Positions 46,984-59,051 are shown, counted from the stretch's first letter. The stretch is 64,000 nucleotides of DNA from Puccinellia tenuiflora (GCA_012064385.1 QRDG01000352.1:124001-188000), one strand, 5' to 3'. Translations and numbers: made by a program. Notes: generated by a model not told the origin, from the letters alone.

Positions 46984-48500
46984 GGTGTGTATAGTTTAGT
47001 CACCGAGAACCAATGAGAACTGTTTGTCCCATTACTGAATCCAATTAGCAAAAAGCAACCAGGCGTTGAATCTAAGCTATTTCACATTAGATTTATTTGG
47101 TGAATAACAAATAATATACTTCACATTACATTCTTCTTCTATTGTATGTGGAGGTAATTATCTGAACTGGACTGCTTTAGTTGATGGATATTTGATACTG
47201 CTGTAATTATTTTGGTGAATAATGAGTGAGATATTCACATTATATTATTTTTGTATTGTCTTTGAAGATAATTATTTGATGTTCAATGCCTTTGTTGATG
47301 GATTGCTTAAATTTGTCACCCTCATTTGGTGAACTTGATTTCTAACATACATAGATAACACCATATATCTCTAAGCCCGGATAGCGCCTTTGATTGTTTT
47401 TTCTTTATATCTAACTGATGGATATATGAAGAAAGCAATAGATATGAGTTATTTATTAATTTACATCACATGTGCTTTTTCTTTATATCTAACTGATGGC
47501 ATGCAGTTTCAAGGACCAAAGTCCTCACGATTATACATATGCATATCTTGTAACCATTATTATATATGTCTTGATAATTATTCCGATTAGTAGCATAGAA
47601 ATGATGTGTATTTTTGGCTCTAACTTCAATCTCTATTTAGCCACATCAGAGCAAAGTCAAGATGCGTTTTTTGCGCCATGTTGTGTATGGTGATGATGTT
47701 CTTCATGGAAGTATTGTCATCAACCTTTGGTGAACATGTTTCCTATTGGGGTAAGCCAAGTGTTTCACTTATCTCTTCATCTACGAGTTCTGGAGTTACA
47801 GGGTGCAAAAACAGAAAAACATGAGCAAGAGAAGGGATTTGTTTCTATCAGACCACTAAAATTCAGAACCGAAACTTCAAAGAAGACTGCTTTGTTCTTG
47901 ATGTGTCACTTCGGCATCTTGATTCATTGTGGTACATTCATATTTATCTACCTTGCATGGATATTGATATTCTGCTTTATATGTACAAAGAGGATCACGC
48001 AAGAGAATATTTACCAATGGGTATGTGTTTTAGGTCAGGTAGAAATATAAATTTGTAAATTTTTGGTCAGGCTTTTGTGCTTGATTATATGATATTTTTT
48101 GTGGCTCCTTACATGTTGATTTTTTAGTCAGGATGGTGCATCCAATTTTGTCCGAAACACCACTGAAGAAATAATTATTGTATATTAACCCCTTGCTTCA
48201 AATAATGGTTGCATAGAAGATTGAATCAAAAGACACAGCAACTGGCAAAGACAACATGACTCACTACAACATTTTTTTTTCATGCGATAACTAATTATCA
48301 ACATTATACATGCGTGGAACGTGCACGATTACTAGTGATCGGAAGGATTAGAGTGCTTCATTTGATGATCCAAGACTAGCTTAGGTTTTTTTCGTTCGCT
48401 CCTTCCTGTTCGTTTCCTTTGTAGGCTGGCGTGTAGGTGTTTTGGGAAACAACCTGATCTAGGGTGTGTGCACATGGTGTGTGGATGCTTTCGCGTGTAC
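46984..48500. other. AT-rich intergenic stretch, nothing recognised
   Basis: No gene is supported. A 23-base segment around TTTCTTTATATCTAACTGATGG occurs twice, at ~47398 and ~47476. Confidence 0.5.
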
Positions 48501-48518
48501 CTTGTAAACTGGAATCTT

Positions 48519-49314
48519 TTTTTGACAATCAATAACACATATATTTAGAGTAACAAATAGTACAGGGTAGAGATACACGAGCTGACTCTAATGATTACAA
48601 AATAAAGTACAAAATAAAGAAAATCATCGAGATCTTCAAAATTCTTCTTTCTTCCGTGACCAATCTTGTACTTCTCTAAAGACAGCCAAAAATAGATACT
48701 AAACCATAGACCTGGAAATACCAACGAAGGATCTCCATAGTTTTAATTTGAGCCGTAATGCCAAGGCTACTTGCACGCGTGCAACCATTAAAGTAGTCAA
48801 TTAACATTGGCAAGAGTACCAACACCAGTACGCCAAGGAAAAACGAACGAACAGGCTGATCGATGTTGCTGGGAAGCCGAGAGTACGAATCACCATTATC
48901 GAGTATGTAGCCATCGAGATAAATATTGCGAGGATAATCCTCCTGTCGGCAACCATGAGAAAAGATCCAAAATTGATCTGACGAAGCAAGATCTGAAATC
49001 CCATACGTAGAGAATTATAATCCTCCAACACCACCATTGACGTCATGGACGAGATCTTGTCGTCGAACGAAGGGTCGAAGAACACTTACTGTAGACGATT
49101 CCATCTCCATTAAGACGGAGGCCAAAAAGAAGACGGCTATCAAAACCCTAACCTAATCAGTTGAAACCTACTTTTATTAAAAACTCCACAAATAGATCAG
49201 GTTCCCCACCCATCCCGACACTGGCGAGGCCGGTCGGAGGAGGGGGTGCTGATCTATGGAGGAGATGAATGTGGAGGCAAAGCTCTTTTCTTAGAGGCGG
49301 CGGCTGTAACGAGA
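48519..49314 (-). mobile_element. Non-LTR retroposon (LINE-like, internally deleted), ~796 bp
   Basis: An 18-bp direct repeat CTTGTAAACTGGAATCTT flanks it at 48501-48518 and 49315-49332. The left end is a T run, which is a poly-A tail on the minus strand. The minus strand begins with a GC-rich leader like those of plant LINE 5'UTRs and ends in an AT-rich 3'UTR-like part. Long target duplications plus a poly-A end indicate target-primed reverse transcription. No intact protein was found. Confidence 0.8.
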
Positions 49315-49869
49315 CTTGTAAACTGGAATCTTGCTTGGTCGGTTTTGGCTTCATTAATTTAAACTTGGGCTACTCTCAAGCTTTTCGTCTAAAAAACCTA
49401 AATGGAACCACACGGACATGTACAAGGACCATGTACGCATTATTATTTTTTGTTTCTTAGAGCATATGCACCGGGGTCCGGGGGCGCCTAAATTGTGTCC
49501 GGCACCCCCAATTGGAGGCCCCTTTGTGGGTGCTGGACACTTGTCCGACACTTTTTTTTGCCCCCCACACCGGCACCCCCAAACGAAATCCCCAAGCACA
49601 ATTGATCTCATCAAACCCAAAATATACAATGCCAACACGGACGGGCACGAATGTTCCGGCCAAATAGTTTCACCAGCCAACACAGGCACGGACGAAAAGT
49701 TTCATCGGCCAACACAGGGCACGACCAAATAGTTTCGCCGGCCAACACAGGCACGGGCAACAGCTTCACCGGCAAACAAAGGCATGGCAATAGACATGTT
49801 TTGCCAACAAAATACGTCTAGAAGAACATGAAAATCATTCTTCTTGGGTCTCAGCATTCTCTGTCCTTT

Positions 49870-50330
49870 GTTTTCTCGCCTTCATGATGCGCGCGACCTC
49901 CTGGGCAAAGTACTCTTGCCATTCCACCATCATGCTTGACGTGTCCATGGCCATTGATCTTGAGCTCCCGATTTTCTTGCATCTCCTTAATCTTCATCTC
50001 TTTCACCCCCCTTTATTCTTGCATCTCCTTCATCTTTTGGCCTTGCATGGTGTAGTACATACCCCACCTTTCGTTGTTCGCTTCGTGTATCTTCTCTTTG
50101 AGAATGGTGGAGGATACCATGAACGTGGCAAGAGACTCTTGTAGGGCGGAAGATGCCCCGGCCTTGTGTGTCGCCGCCTTCGTCTTCTTGTTCCCAGTTG
50201 GCCGTGGAGTTGGCCCGGCCCCCGCATCCGGGTTTCATCGACGCCACCTCGGCCAATGGACACACACAATGTACTCCGTTTTTGACAAGATCGAAGCACA
50301 TCCAAAAAATGCATGAATTTGAAGGCCTTA
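49870..50330 (-). pseudogene. Decayed Harbinger ORF1 (Myb/SANT-like partner protein)
   Basis: It is readable only by switching frames. Fragments such as GNKKTKAATHKAG, ALQESLATFMVSSTILKEK and MQGQKMKEMQE match the helical Lys/Glu-rich C-terminus of ORF1-type proteins remembered from grass elements. It is interrupted by stops, so it is non-functional. Confidence 0.6.
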
Positions 50331-50787
50331 TTCTTGTTCTAGTCTTGATACGTCGTGATAGATTCCTTCAACTAGATAAAAAAGACATGTTAGAAGAACA
50401 ACATAAACTTTGGTGCATGCCAAATAGAGGGGAGTTTTGATTTAGCATCATTTGCGTGTATGACGGACGGGTTATACCTGTCGGAGGCGCGATGCCGGAC
50501 ACTGTCTTTCACCGCGAAGGCAGCCCCTAAAGTTGAAGGCCCGATTCGCGGTGCCGAACATGTTTTGTACCGAAGGAGAGCTTTATAATCCCGGTGTGAC
50601 CAATTTTATGTCCGACACCCCAAAGCTGGTAATCACTAAAAAAAGGGTTCCCTTTGCAAAGGGAACTTTTCCTCCGCTCTCCTCGCGCCAAGTGGCGCCT
50701 TCTCCTTTGTTCTTTTGTTTGAATATTCGCCACGTGTCGCAACAGGAGTTAAAGTGGGGAGGAAAAGAGAGAAAAGGAAGGGTACGG

Positions 50788-51358
50788 GTGGGAGGGAGTT
50801 TCTCTTTTATTTTCTTGAACCGAAGTTTAAAAACGAAATATCTTGAGAACCGCTTATTCAAATTACGAACCGTTTTCACTTTTGAACTCCTCGCGTCGAG
50901 ATCTTCAAAACTAGATCCCATGTCGATAGGTTTTGACGAACTTTTTTTTTGTACATCCAAAAGCTGAATAGCTGTACATCCGGTTTGAACATAACTGTAC
51001 TTCGAATTTGAACTTACTTGTACATCCGCTATCAACGTGTTTTGCACTCCGTTTTCTATGTACTTGTACTCGGTGGGAGGGTAGTTTTTCCTTTTATTTT
51101 TTTGAACCGAAGTTTAAAAACGAAATATCTTGAGAACCGGTTATCTAAATTATGAACCGTTTTCACTTTTGAACTCCTCGCGTCGAGATCTTCAAAACTA
51201 GATCCCATGTTGATAGGTTTTGACGAACTTTTTTTTTGTACATCCAAAAGCTGAATAGCTGTACATCCGGTTTGAACATAGCTGTACTTCGGATTTGAAC
51301 TTACTTGTACATCCGCTGTCAACGTACTTTGTACTCCGTTTTCTCTGTACTTGTACAC
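50788..51358. repeat. Two-copy tandem repeat (~285-bp period)
   Basis: Copies are 50788-51071 and 51073-51358. They share TTGAACCGAAGTTTAAAAAC, CGTCGAGATCTTCAAAACTA and GTACATCCAAAAGCTGAATA. Internally GTACATCC/GTACTT motifs recur. Confidence 0.88.
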
Positions 51359-51450
51359 CCTATTTGCACTAATCTGTACATCCGAATGGCTACATTCTGT
51401 ACTTTCTGTTTTATATACTCTGTACTTTCGTGTGGCGCGTTAGCGTAGGT

Positions 51451-51521
51451 GTTAGGGTACGGAGGATTCATCGCCGTCGACGCGATAGCGTCGACGAGCG
51501 ATGAAGCCTCCGTACCCTAAC
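51451..51521. repeat. Long near-perfect palindrome (hairpin potential)
   Basis: The left arm 51451-51483 starts GTTAGGGTACGGAGG. The right arm 51488-51521 ends CCTCCGTACCCTAAC. Arms pair over ~33 bases with one mismatch or bulge and a ~4-base loop. Confidence 0.85.
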
Positions 51522-51720
51522 GCCCCGAGGCTGAGTCCCCCCGTACGCCGCGGGTAGCGGCGACGGGGGACGAAGCCGAGCCGCTAGATTAAGAAAAACT
51601 TGTAACTTGCATATATTAGTTAGGTTTGGGGGTGGGGTGGCAAGTACCCAAATTTATATACCGGTATGCAAGAGAGATTTAGATTTAAGTAGCAGCATGA
51701 GTTTGTACACCGTGGATGTA

Positions 51721-51808
51721 CACCGATGTGCGCGCGGATGTACAACGATGTGCGCGCGGATGTACAACGATGTCCGCGCGGATGTACACCCATGTGCGCG
51801 CAGATGTA
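51721..51808. repeat. 22-bp minisatellite, four units
   Basis: Unit CGATGTGCGCGCGGATGTACAA is repeated four times with few changes, and keeps the GTACA motif of the neighbouring repeats. Confidence 0.88.
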
Positions 51809-52002
51809 CAGAGGAGCTGGGGTGGGGAAATTTGTTTTTGCTTCCTTCACTTCGTGTTCAAATTCGATTTTGCTTTCTACATGCGGGACAAGCGTGCTCC
51901 CGCCACGTGACACGCTTAGAAGCTAATAAAGTTCCATTTGCAAAGGGAACCTTTTTATAGTTGCACCCCCCAAAGTTACGACCCCGGGTGAAGATGCTCT
52001 TA

Positions 52003-52429
52003 CCTGGCTGGATCAAGTTTGGTACAAAGCCCAGCCCGTGCTCTCAAACCGCACAGATCTGCCCACCACTCCATCAATCAAACTCCACCTCCACTCGTCG
52101 TCGTGATCTTCGTCCGCATGCGCCCCTCCCAAACGTACCCAACTGGCCCGCACCACGCTCCCTGACACGTTGGGCCACCCACTGCGGTGGCCACCATGTC
52201 AGTCGGACAGCCTGCACCCAACCGTTCGTCAACAAAACTTCCGCACCAGACAGCAGCTATTATCGTGACGAATTATTAATTGTTAAAAAAAAAAACAAAT
52301 CCAATCCCGTTTCTCTCTCCTCGCCCCCGATCCCCAAACGGAAGAACGCCTCTCGCACCTCCTTCGCGCGCTCTCCTGCTCGCGCCCTCGCCGGCGCTGC
52401 TCTGATCCGCTCGCCGTCCGTCCGCCCCC
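52003..52429 (+). promoter_or_regulatory. Upstream region/5'UTR of the GDAP2-like gene
   Basis: This is the sequence between the Harbinger element and the ATG. It becomes C-rich and CpG-rich toward 52430, as in grass 5'UTRs. No TATA box stands out. The transposon end lies only ~430 bases from the start codon, so the promoter may include transposon sequence. Confidence 0.45.
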
Positions 52430-55400
52430 ATGCAGAACCGCTCGCCGGAGGCCGCCTCGGCCTCCGCATCCCCCACCCCCGGGGCAGCGCTGGCCATGGC
52501 GCCCGGCGTGGGCGGGGTGGAGCCGGCCGTCACGCTGGACCAGGTCCCGCGCTGGAGCGACCCGGACCAGCGCCTCCCCGCCGACGCCGCCGCCGGATCC
52601 GACGCCCCCTCCGCCTCCTCCTTCCTCTCCTTCGCCGACCCGCTCGACGCGGCCGCCGCGGGGGCGGCCGGCCGCGGCGCCTCCCGCTTCCCCGTCGACG
52701 ACCACGTCAACTCCAAGATCTACCTCTGGCGCGGCCACCCCTGGAGCCTCGAGGTAGACGCCGTCGTCAACTCCACCAACGAGGTCCGTCCTTCTCCCCC
52801 GCCCGCCGCCGCAAACAAAACACACTACTACCGTATCGCGATCCATATGCTAACGACCCGCGCCTCTGTGCTCGCTCGCTGCAGAGCTTGGACGAGGCGC
52901 ACAGCAGCCCCGGACTGCACGCGGCCGCGGGGCCGGAGCTCGTCGAGGAGTGCGCCACCTTGGTACGTCTCTCTCTCTCTCGGCGTTTGGATTTGGAGAG
53001 AGCCGGTCCTAACACGCGCGGCGTTTGGATTCGCAGGGCGGGTGCCGCACCGGGATGGCCAAGATGACCAATGCGTATGATCTGCCTGCTAGGTACTTGC
53101 TCATTTCATTCCTGCTTTCATGGCCGCTGCATACTTGGTACGACTTGAGAATGTAGGGTAGCTGCCTGGGGCTCCCGAGTATCCAGATGTAGTAGGGCAA
53201 CCGGTGTCCAAGTTTGTCCATGAATTCGTCAACAAAGTGTGTCCGTTGCCCATGAACTCTCTTGCTTGCTCGCTAGAGAAGCGCATATGATCAATAACCC
53301 TTGCGTAGTTCCTGATTTTGTGCCCTCTATGCTTGTATTTTTTAGAAAGAGGGGCAAGTCAAATTGTCCGTTGCTCAAGGCAATTTTAGATAAAAATTGG
53401 TCGTTTTCATCTGCTCTTGCCGTCTTATAGTCATCATTTTTTCAAGTCGCAAAGCAGTATCTGCCAGCAACTACTAGTTGCAGGGATGACATAAGTTCAC
53501 ATTGGATTTAGCCTCGAACGTGCCTGCAGAAAATGGACCTGGGTACCAAAAGTAGCGCCTACTATGAAGTCCATTTGGGCAACTTGGCAAACTGTTAGAT
53601 CCCTGCAGAAGGAATTAGCGGTGCGCAAATTGGATTTCGTTTCCACGGCGCTAAACAATGATTTAGAGTCCGAAGTACAGTACATCTTTATTAATGGACA
53701 GAGCAACATTTTGTAGCATACTCCCTCCGTCTACGAATAAGTATACTCCTAGTTTTATCCTAAGTAAACCTTTTTTTAGTTTGACTAACTTCATAGAAAA
53801 TAGTAATATATATGGCATCAAATTGGTATATTATGAAAATACATTTCAAAACGGATCTAGTGATACTAATTTAGTGTCATGAATGCTGCTAATTTTCCCT
53901 ATAAAGTTGGTCAAATTGATAAAAAGTTTGACTTAGAACAAAGCTAGAAGTACACTTATTCGCGGACCGAGGGAGTATGCTTCTATGAGCATGAATAGTT
54001 ATGCTTTCGTGTGCACAGTTCTTCACCAAGTGACACTGGATTGCACTCTGAGACACCCCATCCACCTTTCTGGAAATAATTATCAGTCAGTTAGTGCTGT
54101 GAACTGGAGCATTTTCTTGCTAAGGCAATGCTGTTCTTCTGATGTATTTTACCACTAGAAAATCGGTGATATCTTATATTTAATAACTATAAATGTGACA
54201 GTGTAGAAGATCTATCTGGCCCAAAACGCCCATTATGCTCTAACCATATGGGTGATTACTGTGGCCTGTGTTCTGCTGATGTAATTTACCACTAGAAAAT
54301 TGGTGATATCTTATACTCCCTCCGTTCCAAATTAGTTGACACTGGTTTGTTTAAATTGGATGTATCTAGACGTAAAATACCTCTAGACACATCCCCGTAT
54401 TTAAACAAACCCGTGTCAACTAATTTGGAACGGAGTGAGTATTGATTAACTATAGATGTGACAGTGTAGTGGGAAGATCTATCTGGCCCAAAACGCCCAT
54501 TATGTTCTGACCATATGGGTTACTGTGGCTACTGTTCTGCTGATGTATTTTACCACTAGAAAATTGGTGATATCTTATACTCCCTCCGTTCCAAATTAGT
54601 TGACACTGGTTTGTTTAAATTGGATGTATCTAGACGTAAAATACCTCTAGACACATCCCCGTATTTAAACAAACCCGTGTCAACTAATTTTGAACGGAGG
54701 GAGTATTGATTAACTATAGATGTGACAGTGTAGTGGGAAGATCTATCTGGCCCAAAACGCCCATTATGTTCTGACCGTATGGGTTACTGTGGCTACTGTT
54801 CTGCTGATGTATTTTACCACTAGAAAATTGGTGATATCTTATATTGATTAACTATAGATGTGACAGTGTAGTGGGAAGATCTATTTGGCCCAAACGCCCA
54901 TTAACTATAGATGTGACAATTGCAATGCTTGCTCACCATAAACCAGCTATAATATGCTCATACTAATTCTCTGGTTCCATGCTGCACTTCGTACTGTCAA
55001 GCCTATTCGCGTTCTGCTGTAGTTTGATTCACACTGCAATTTGAATGCCACATCTTCCATTTGGATAAATACTTGCTGGAAGCATATCATAGCAGAGTGT
55101 ACCTGTCATACACTCAAGGGTGATAATTGATTTTGTATATTTCCTCTTCATATATTATCAAGCTTATGGATTTGTTCTGCAGGAAAGTCATCCATACAGT
55201 GGGCCCCAAATATGCTGTCAAGTATCACACAGCTGCAGAGAGTGCACTTAGCCACTGCTACAGGTCTTGCTTGGAACTACTCGTTGAGAATGGTCTTGAA
55301 AGGTATATTAAAAGCTTTGATGCTTGGATACTTACATATTTTATTTATGTTACATTTTGATGTCTTCCAATAATACGTTCCACATAGTATGTCGTGCATT

Positions 55401-57784
55401 TTTACGAGGCTAAGCTATTTATTTTGGCTTTAATGTGATTAGCATTGCAATGGGTTGCATATACACAGAAGCCAAAAATTATCCCCGTGAACCAGCTGCT
55501 CATGTGGCAATAAGTGAGTTATCTTGTCAATATTTTCTTTCACTGCTCTTTATGTTCTGCTATTGTTTGATTTGTTATATGCCTGTTATTCTATGGGTGC
55601 AAACTGCAAATAATGGATTTTATCTGTACCAACTATTTTCTCTTCACCTGTTAGTCTGTTACCTTTTTCCTAGTTTCTAAGTCGCATTTTCTTTCGATGA
55701 GGTTGAGCAGGAACTGTTAGACGTTTTCTGGAGAAGCAAAAGGACAACATAACTGCTGTTGTCTTTTGTACTACATCGTCATCTGATACAGAGATATATA
55801 AGCGGTACTTAGACTGAAATCCAGTACTGCTAGTTGAATGTTGTGATTTTCCTGCATAGGTTAATAGTGTTGCATTCTGCAGATTACTTCCGCTCTATTT
55901 CCCACGGGACAAACAGGAGGAAGAGATTGCTTCGCTAAAACTTCCAGCTGATGTTGGGGATGAGAATGGCGAGCCAATAATAGATGAAAGGAAAATAAGA
56001 ATTAAAACACTGCCTGCTGAGGCTGCAGATAGCAAATATGCAGTTCCCATGCCCGCAGATAATCCTGTTTCTGGTTCTGGATTGACACGAAGAAGGTGAG
56101 ACTAACATACTGCTTGATGATGACTGACAGAAAATGATTGTTTGACTGTTTGTGCAACCTTAAGATACTTAGTTTGAGTTTGTCTGATTCTATTTTGTTC
56201 CATACAGAAATTCTAAGTTGGATACATATTTGGATCCTACCTTTATGTCCATAATTAAAGATCCAGATCTTCGACGCAAGGAGCAATGGGAAAAGTCTGC
56301 TCAGGCAAAGAAGGGATTTAACTGTGCTAAGATGCTTGGTTTTGGAGATCTTGGTGGTCCTGCATTATCGGCCGCCGAAGAATATTCACTTCATTCACGA
56401 TACCTTGCTAAAGCAAATTCCCTTAATCTTTCAGAAATCGCCGAAATGAAAATAATGTATGTGAATCTGTCATTTTCTGTTTCTTTGGATTTTCTTTAGG
56501 TTGCTTGCTATCCATGGCTATTTTCCTGCTGGCACGATATCATGTGCTTGGATTTTGATATTTCTCGCCATTTCAGTTACCGTGGTGGGGTTGATAGTGA
56601 AGGGCGTCCAATTATGGTGGTTGTTGGCGCTCACTTTCTTCTTCGCTGTTTGGACCTTGAACGATTTGTTCTATATGCAGTAAAGGTAATTAATCGAAAC
56701 ACTTGAATCTATCATGATATATAGAAAGTATGTAGCACTGTTGCATATATCATGATTCACGAGCTTGCGAGTATCAATATGCAGTACTTCTACCAAGGTT
56801 TTCTAAGGTGTCAAATTGGCCTAAAGGATCAAAATACACAATACTATTTTAGATATATATACAGTTTAAGAACATTGAGGGGCGGGCCTAAACAAGAAAA
56901 TTTAGGCCAATGCATCTAGCAGCTAGCAAAGGGATGACCTTGGTTGGACTATATGGAAGTAGATCTGCAAAATTCCCCTCTAACTTATATATGTAAACTC
57001 TGACAGGATCATGATATGCTTTGTTTGCAGGAGTTTGAACCTTTGATTCAAAAGCCTTACTCAATTGTGTACTTCCACTCGGCAGCATGCTTACAAGTGT
57101 AAGTGTTAGATATGTAGGCTGGGAAGGAAACTGCATTCATATCTGAACTTTAGTGCGTTTAACATTCAGGAAGCAGTGCATGTAATATGAGTTCTTGTAA
57201 TAATTGAATTTACAGACAACCAGACTTGGGATTCATGAAGCGGTTACAACAGATGCTAGGTCGGAAGCATCAGCGAAATCTTCAGGTTGGTACCTCATTT
57301 GATCTCATTTAGTTATTTTACGTTTGAAGAGTATTAACATCTGATGTCATCGTTCTCCTCAGGCCATATATGTGCTCCACCCGACGCTGGGATTGAGAAC
57401 GGCTATTCTGGCGCTTCAGCTGTTGGTTGATGGAGATGTACGTGTGGTTGCAACTAACTACTTTTTCTCTTGATTATTATTGTTGGGCAATGGTTGTTTT
57501 CTTGAGATTCCAACTTTTCGTTGTGTGTGATTTAGGTCTGGAAGAAAGTCGTCTACGTCAACAGACTTACGCAGCTATTCAGATACGTACCACGGGAACA
57601 ACTAACCATTCCAGATTTCGTCTTCCAGTAAGCAATTTTTCTAGCTCTTTCCCAGGTCTGGTAACTAAGCTATGTTCACTGCTGACATGATTAATCATGC
57701 AGGCACGATCTCGAAGTGAACGGTGGGAAGGGCATAATCGTGGATCCTAGAACAAAACATGTATACCAAAGACCGTCCGGTTGA
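52430..57784 (+). CDS. Macro-domain plus CRAL-TRIO protein, GDAP2-like, 14 exons
   Basis: Exons: 52430-52783, 52885-52962, 53037-53092, 55183-55302, 55443-55513, 55711-55804, 55883-56095, 56208-56456, 56577-56685, 57031-57098, 57216-57285, 57363-57437, 57536-57627, 57703-57784. All introns are GT-AG, phases close, and the product is 576 aa. Residues ~90-262 form a macro (ADP-ribose-binding) domain with VDAVVNSTNE and later KVIHTVGPKY. Residues ~412-550 form a divergent CRAL-TRIO/SEC14 domain with RPIMVVVGAHFLLRC and YSIVYFHSA. This order is that of animal GDAP2 and the plant appr-1-p processing proteins such as Arabidopsis AT1G69340 (from memory). Lipid or ADP-ribose binding is inferred from the domains. 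Intron 3 (2.1 kb) is loaded with MITEs. A downstream in-frame ATG at 52496 is an alternative start. Confidence 0.93.
53721..53975. mobile_element. Stowaway-type MITE in intron 3 (255 bp)
   Basis: The inverted ends are CTCCCTCCGTCTACGAATAAG and its near-complement CTTATTCGCGGACCGAGGGAG. The target duplication is TA at 53719-53720 and 53976-53977. Confidence 0.9.
54316..54439. mobile_element. Stowaway-type MITE copy 1 (124 bp)
   Basis: It is almost fully palindromic with ends CTCCCTCCGTTCCAAATTAG. TA target duplications lie at 54314-54315 and 54440-54441. Confidence 0.92.
54580..54703. mobile_element. Stowaway-type MITE copy 2 (124 bp)
   Basis: It is nearly identical to copy 1 and lies exactly one repeat period (264 bp) downstream, so it was copied with the repeat rather than inserted independently. 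Confidence 0.92.
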
Positions 57785-58978
57785 TACTTGTTGGTTGCAG
57801 TTCCTCCGTCACCCCTCCGTACTGTCCTTTGTAGTAGAGTTCACATGTTATAGATCCATGCAGTATGTATCGAGTTGAGTTGGCATTATCTTGTGTTACA
57901 TCTTTTTCCTTCTTATCTTAGGAATGTATGTATCTTGTTCTATATGACGAAATAAAAGGCTGTACGTACCTGGATTTCTCCCGCTTGGATTTGTCGCCTG
58001 TAAAAGATCTGGCCGGCCTGGTCCTTGCAGTGGAGTATAAGATTGTAAAATTTGCTAGCGTCAAGTTGGATCTATTTTAATTCGACTATTGGCTAGCAGT
58101 AGGCATCAAGACAATTTGCTTAGGACATGTCAACCCATTTAATATCGGCATATGGCTGACATTTGATTTGCCTGCTTCAATCTTTATTACCTGTAGCATT
58201 GTCAAGCGTGATGATGACAGATTGTAGACCATCACGAGCGGTTGCTGTCAAAGAACACTGGTTAACGAATGACCATCTACAATTGGTTGAACCAAATGTG
58301 ATCTTTTTATTATTTTCAGCAGGTATAAAAAATGGCATTTCGAGGGCCGAAAGTCTACTGTTTTTAAAAATAGTTGACAAATCCATTCGAATCTACATCC
58401 AATGAATACAGTGTAACTGTCATGTATCATCACTCACTACTAATTGAGCTTGAGGTTGTTGTGCTTTCACTCTTTGATCGATTGTATTATAGAAGCTGTT
58501 GCCGATAAGATAGTAGCTTGGTCTAAATATTAGCAATTTCTCTTGGGGTTGATGGTTGTGCTCCAATTATTCTTGACACTTGGTCCAAATATTCCCATTC
58601 ACAGAAACTATTGACACCATGAGTTCTGCTGTTGTAGAGTTCTCCAATTGAACTTCACATTTCATCTTGCAAGCTGTGCTAGAGGGAATATATGTATATA
58701 TATCCTTATACATGAATAGTTAAGTTGTTTGGCCTTTATCGTGGAGCCCAATACAATTTCATGATCGCGTATACTACTACAAACTAGTGATAGGCTGGCA
58801 AAGTCCCCGCGCATATTCGGATCTTCCCTTTTCATTCGTTGAGGAAGTTTAAAATATAAGCTAATGATGTCTACTGATCTCACGCTAATGTAATGCCAGA
58901 CCGGACCTATGTGAGCTGTGATTGGCCAGACGGGTTGCAATTTAAAAACAAAGAGGAGAGTCAATGATCTAGATAGTA
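57785..58978. other. 3'UTR of the GDAP2-like gene and intergenic DNA
   Basis: AATAAA at 57951-57956, about 170 bases after the stop codon, is a plausible polyadenylation signal. Beyond ~58050 no gene or named repeat was recognised. Confidence 0.55.
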
Positions 58979-59051
58979 CTCCCTCCGTTCCAAAATAAGT
59001 GTCTCAACTTTGTCAAAATGTGGATGTACACTTATTTTGGGACGGAGGGAG
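58979..59051. mobile_element. Short Stowaway-type MITE (73 bp)
   Basis: The ends are CTCCCTCCGTTCCAAAATAA and its complement. TA duplications lie at 58977-58978 and 59052-59053. The element is little more than its two inverted ends. Confidence 0.9.

Larger units (their letters stand above)
50634..51963. mobile_element. Nested element with ~30-bp inverted ends
   Basis: The left end contains AAAAAGGGTTCCCTTTGCAA. The right end, reverse-complemented, contains AAAAAGGTTCCCTTTGCAAA. The interior has a two-copy ~285-bp repeat, a long palindrome and a 22-bp minisatellite. The termini (CACTAAAA on the left, CAACTATA on the right) are only loosely CACTA-like and no clean target duplication was found, so the superfamily is left open. 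Confidence 0.6.
49460..51999. mobile_element. PIF/Harbinger-type DNA transposon derivative, 2.54 kb
   Basis: The left end is GAGCATATGCACCGGGGTC and the right end is the inverse of GAGCATCTTCACCCGGGGTC. The target duplication TTA lies at 49457-49459 and 52000-52002, the classic Harbinger signature. On the minus strand at ~49870-50330 there are broken frames containing ATFMVSSTILKEKIHEANNE and WGMYYTMQ. These recall the C-terminal part of the Myb/SANT-like ORF1 of grass Harbingers. The transposase was not found. A second inverted-repeat element lies inside. Confidence 0.8.
54131..54902. repeat. Intron tandem repeat, four units, two carrying a MITE
   Basis: Units are 54131-54268 (no MITE), 54269-54530 (MITE), 54531-54794 (MITE) and 54795-54902 (partial, no MITE). 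They share TTTTACCACTAGAAAATTGG and GATCTATCTGGCCCAAAACG. The last unit shows the empty target CTTATATTGATT. Confidence 0.92.

Noticed and set aside
50634..50666. Calling the nested element CACTA from its CACTA start
   Set aside because: The other end reads CAACTA and the flanks give no 3-bp duplication, so the start may be coincidence.
51721..51808. Possible CRISPR-like array
   Set aside because: Units are contiguous 22-bp repeats without spacers in a plant genome; a minisatellite.
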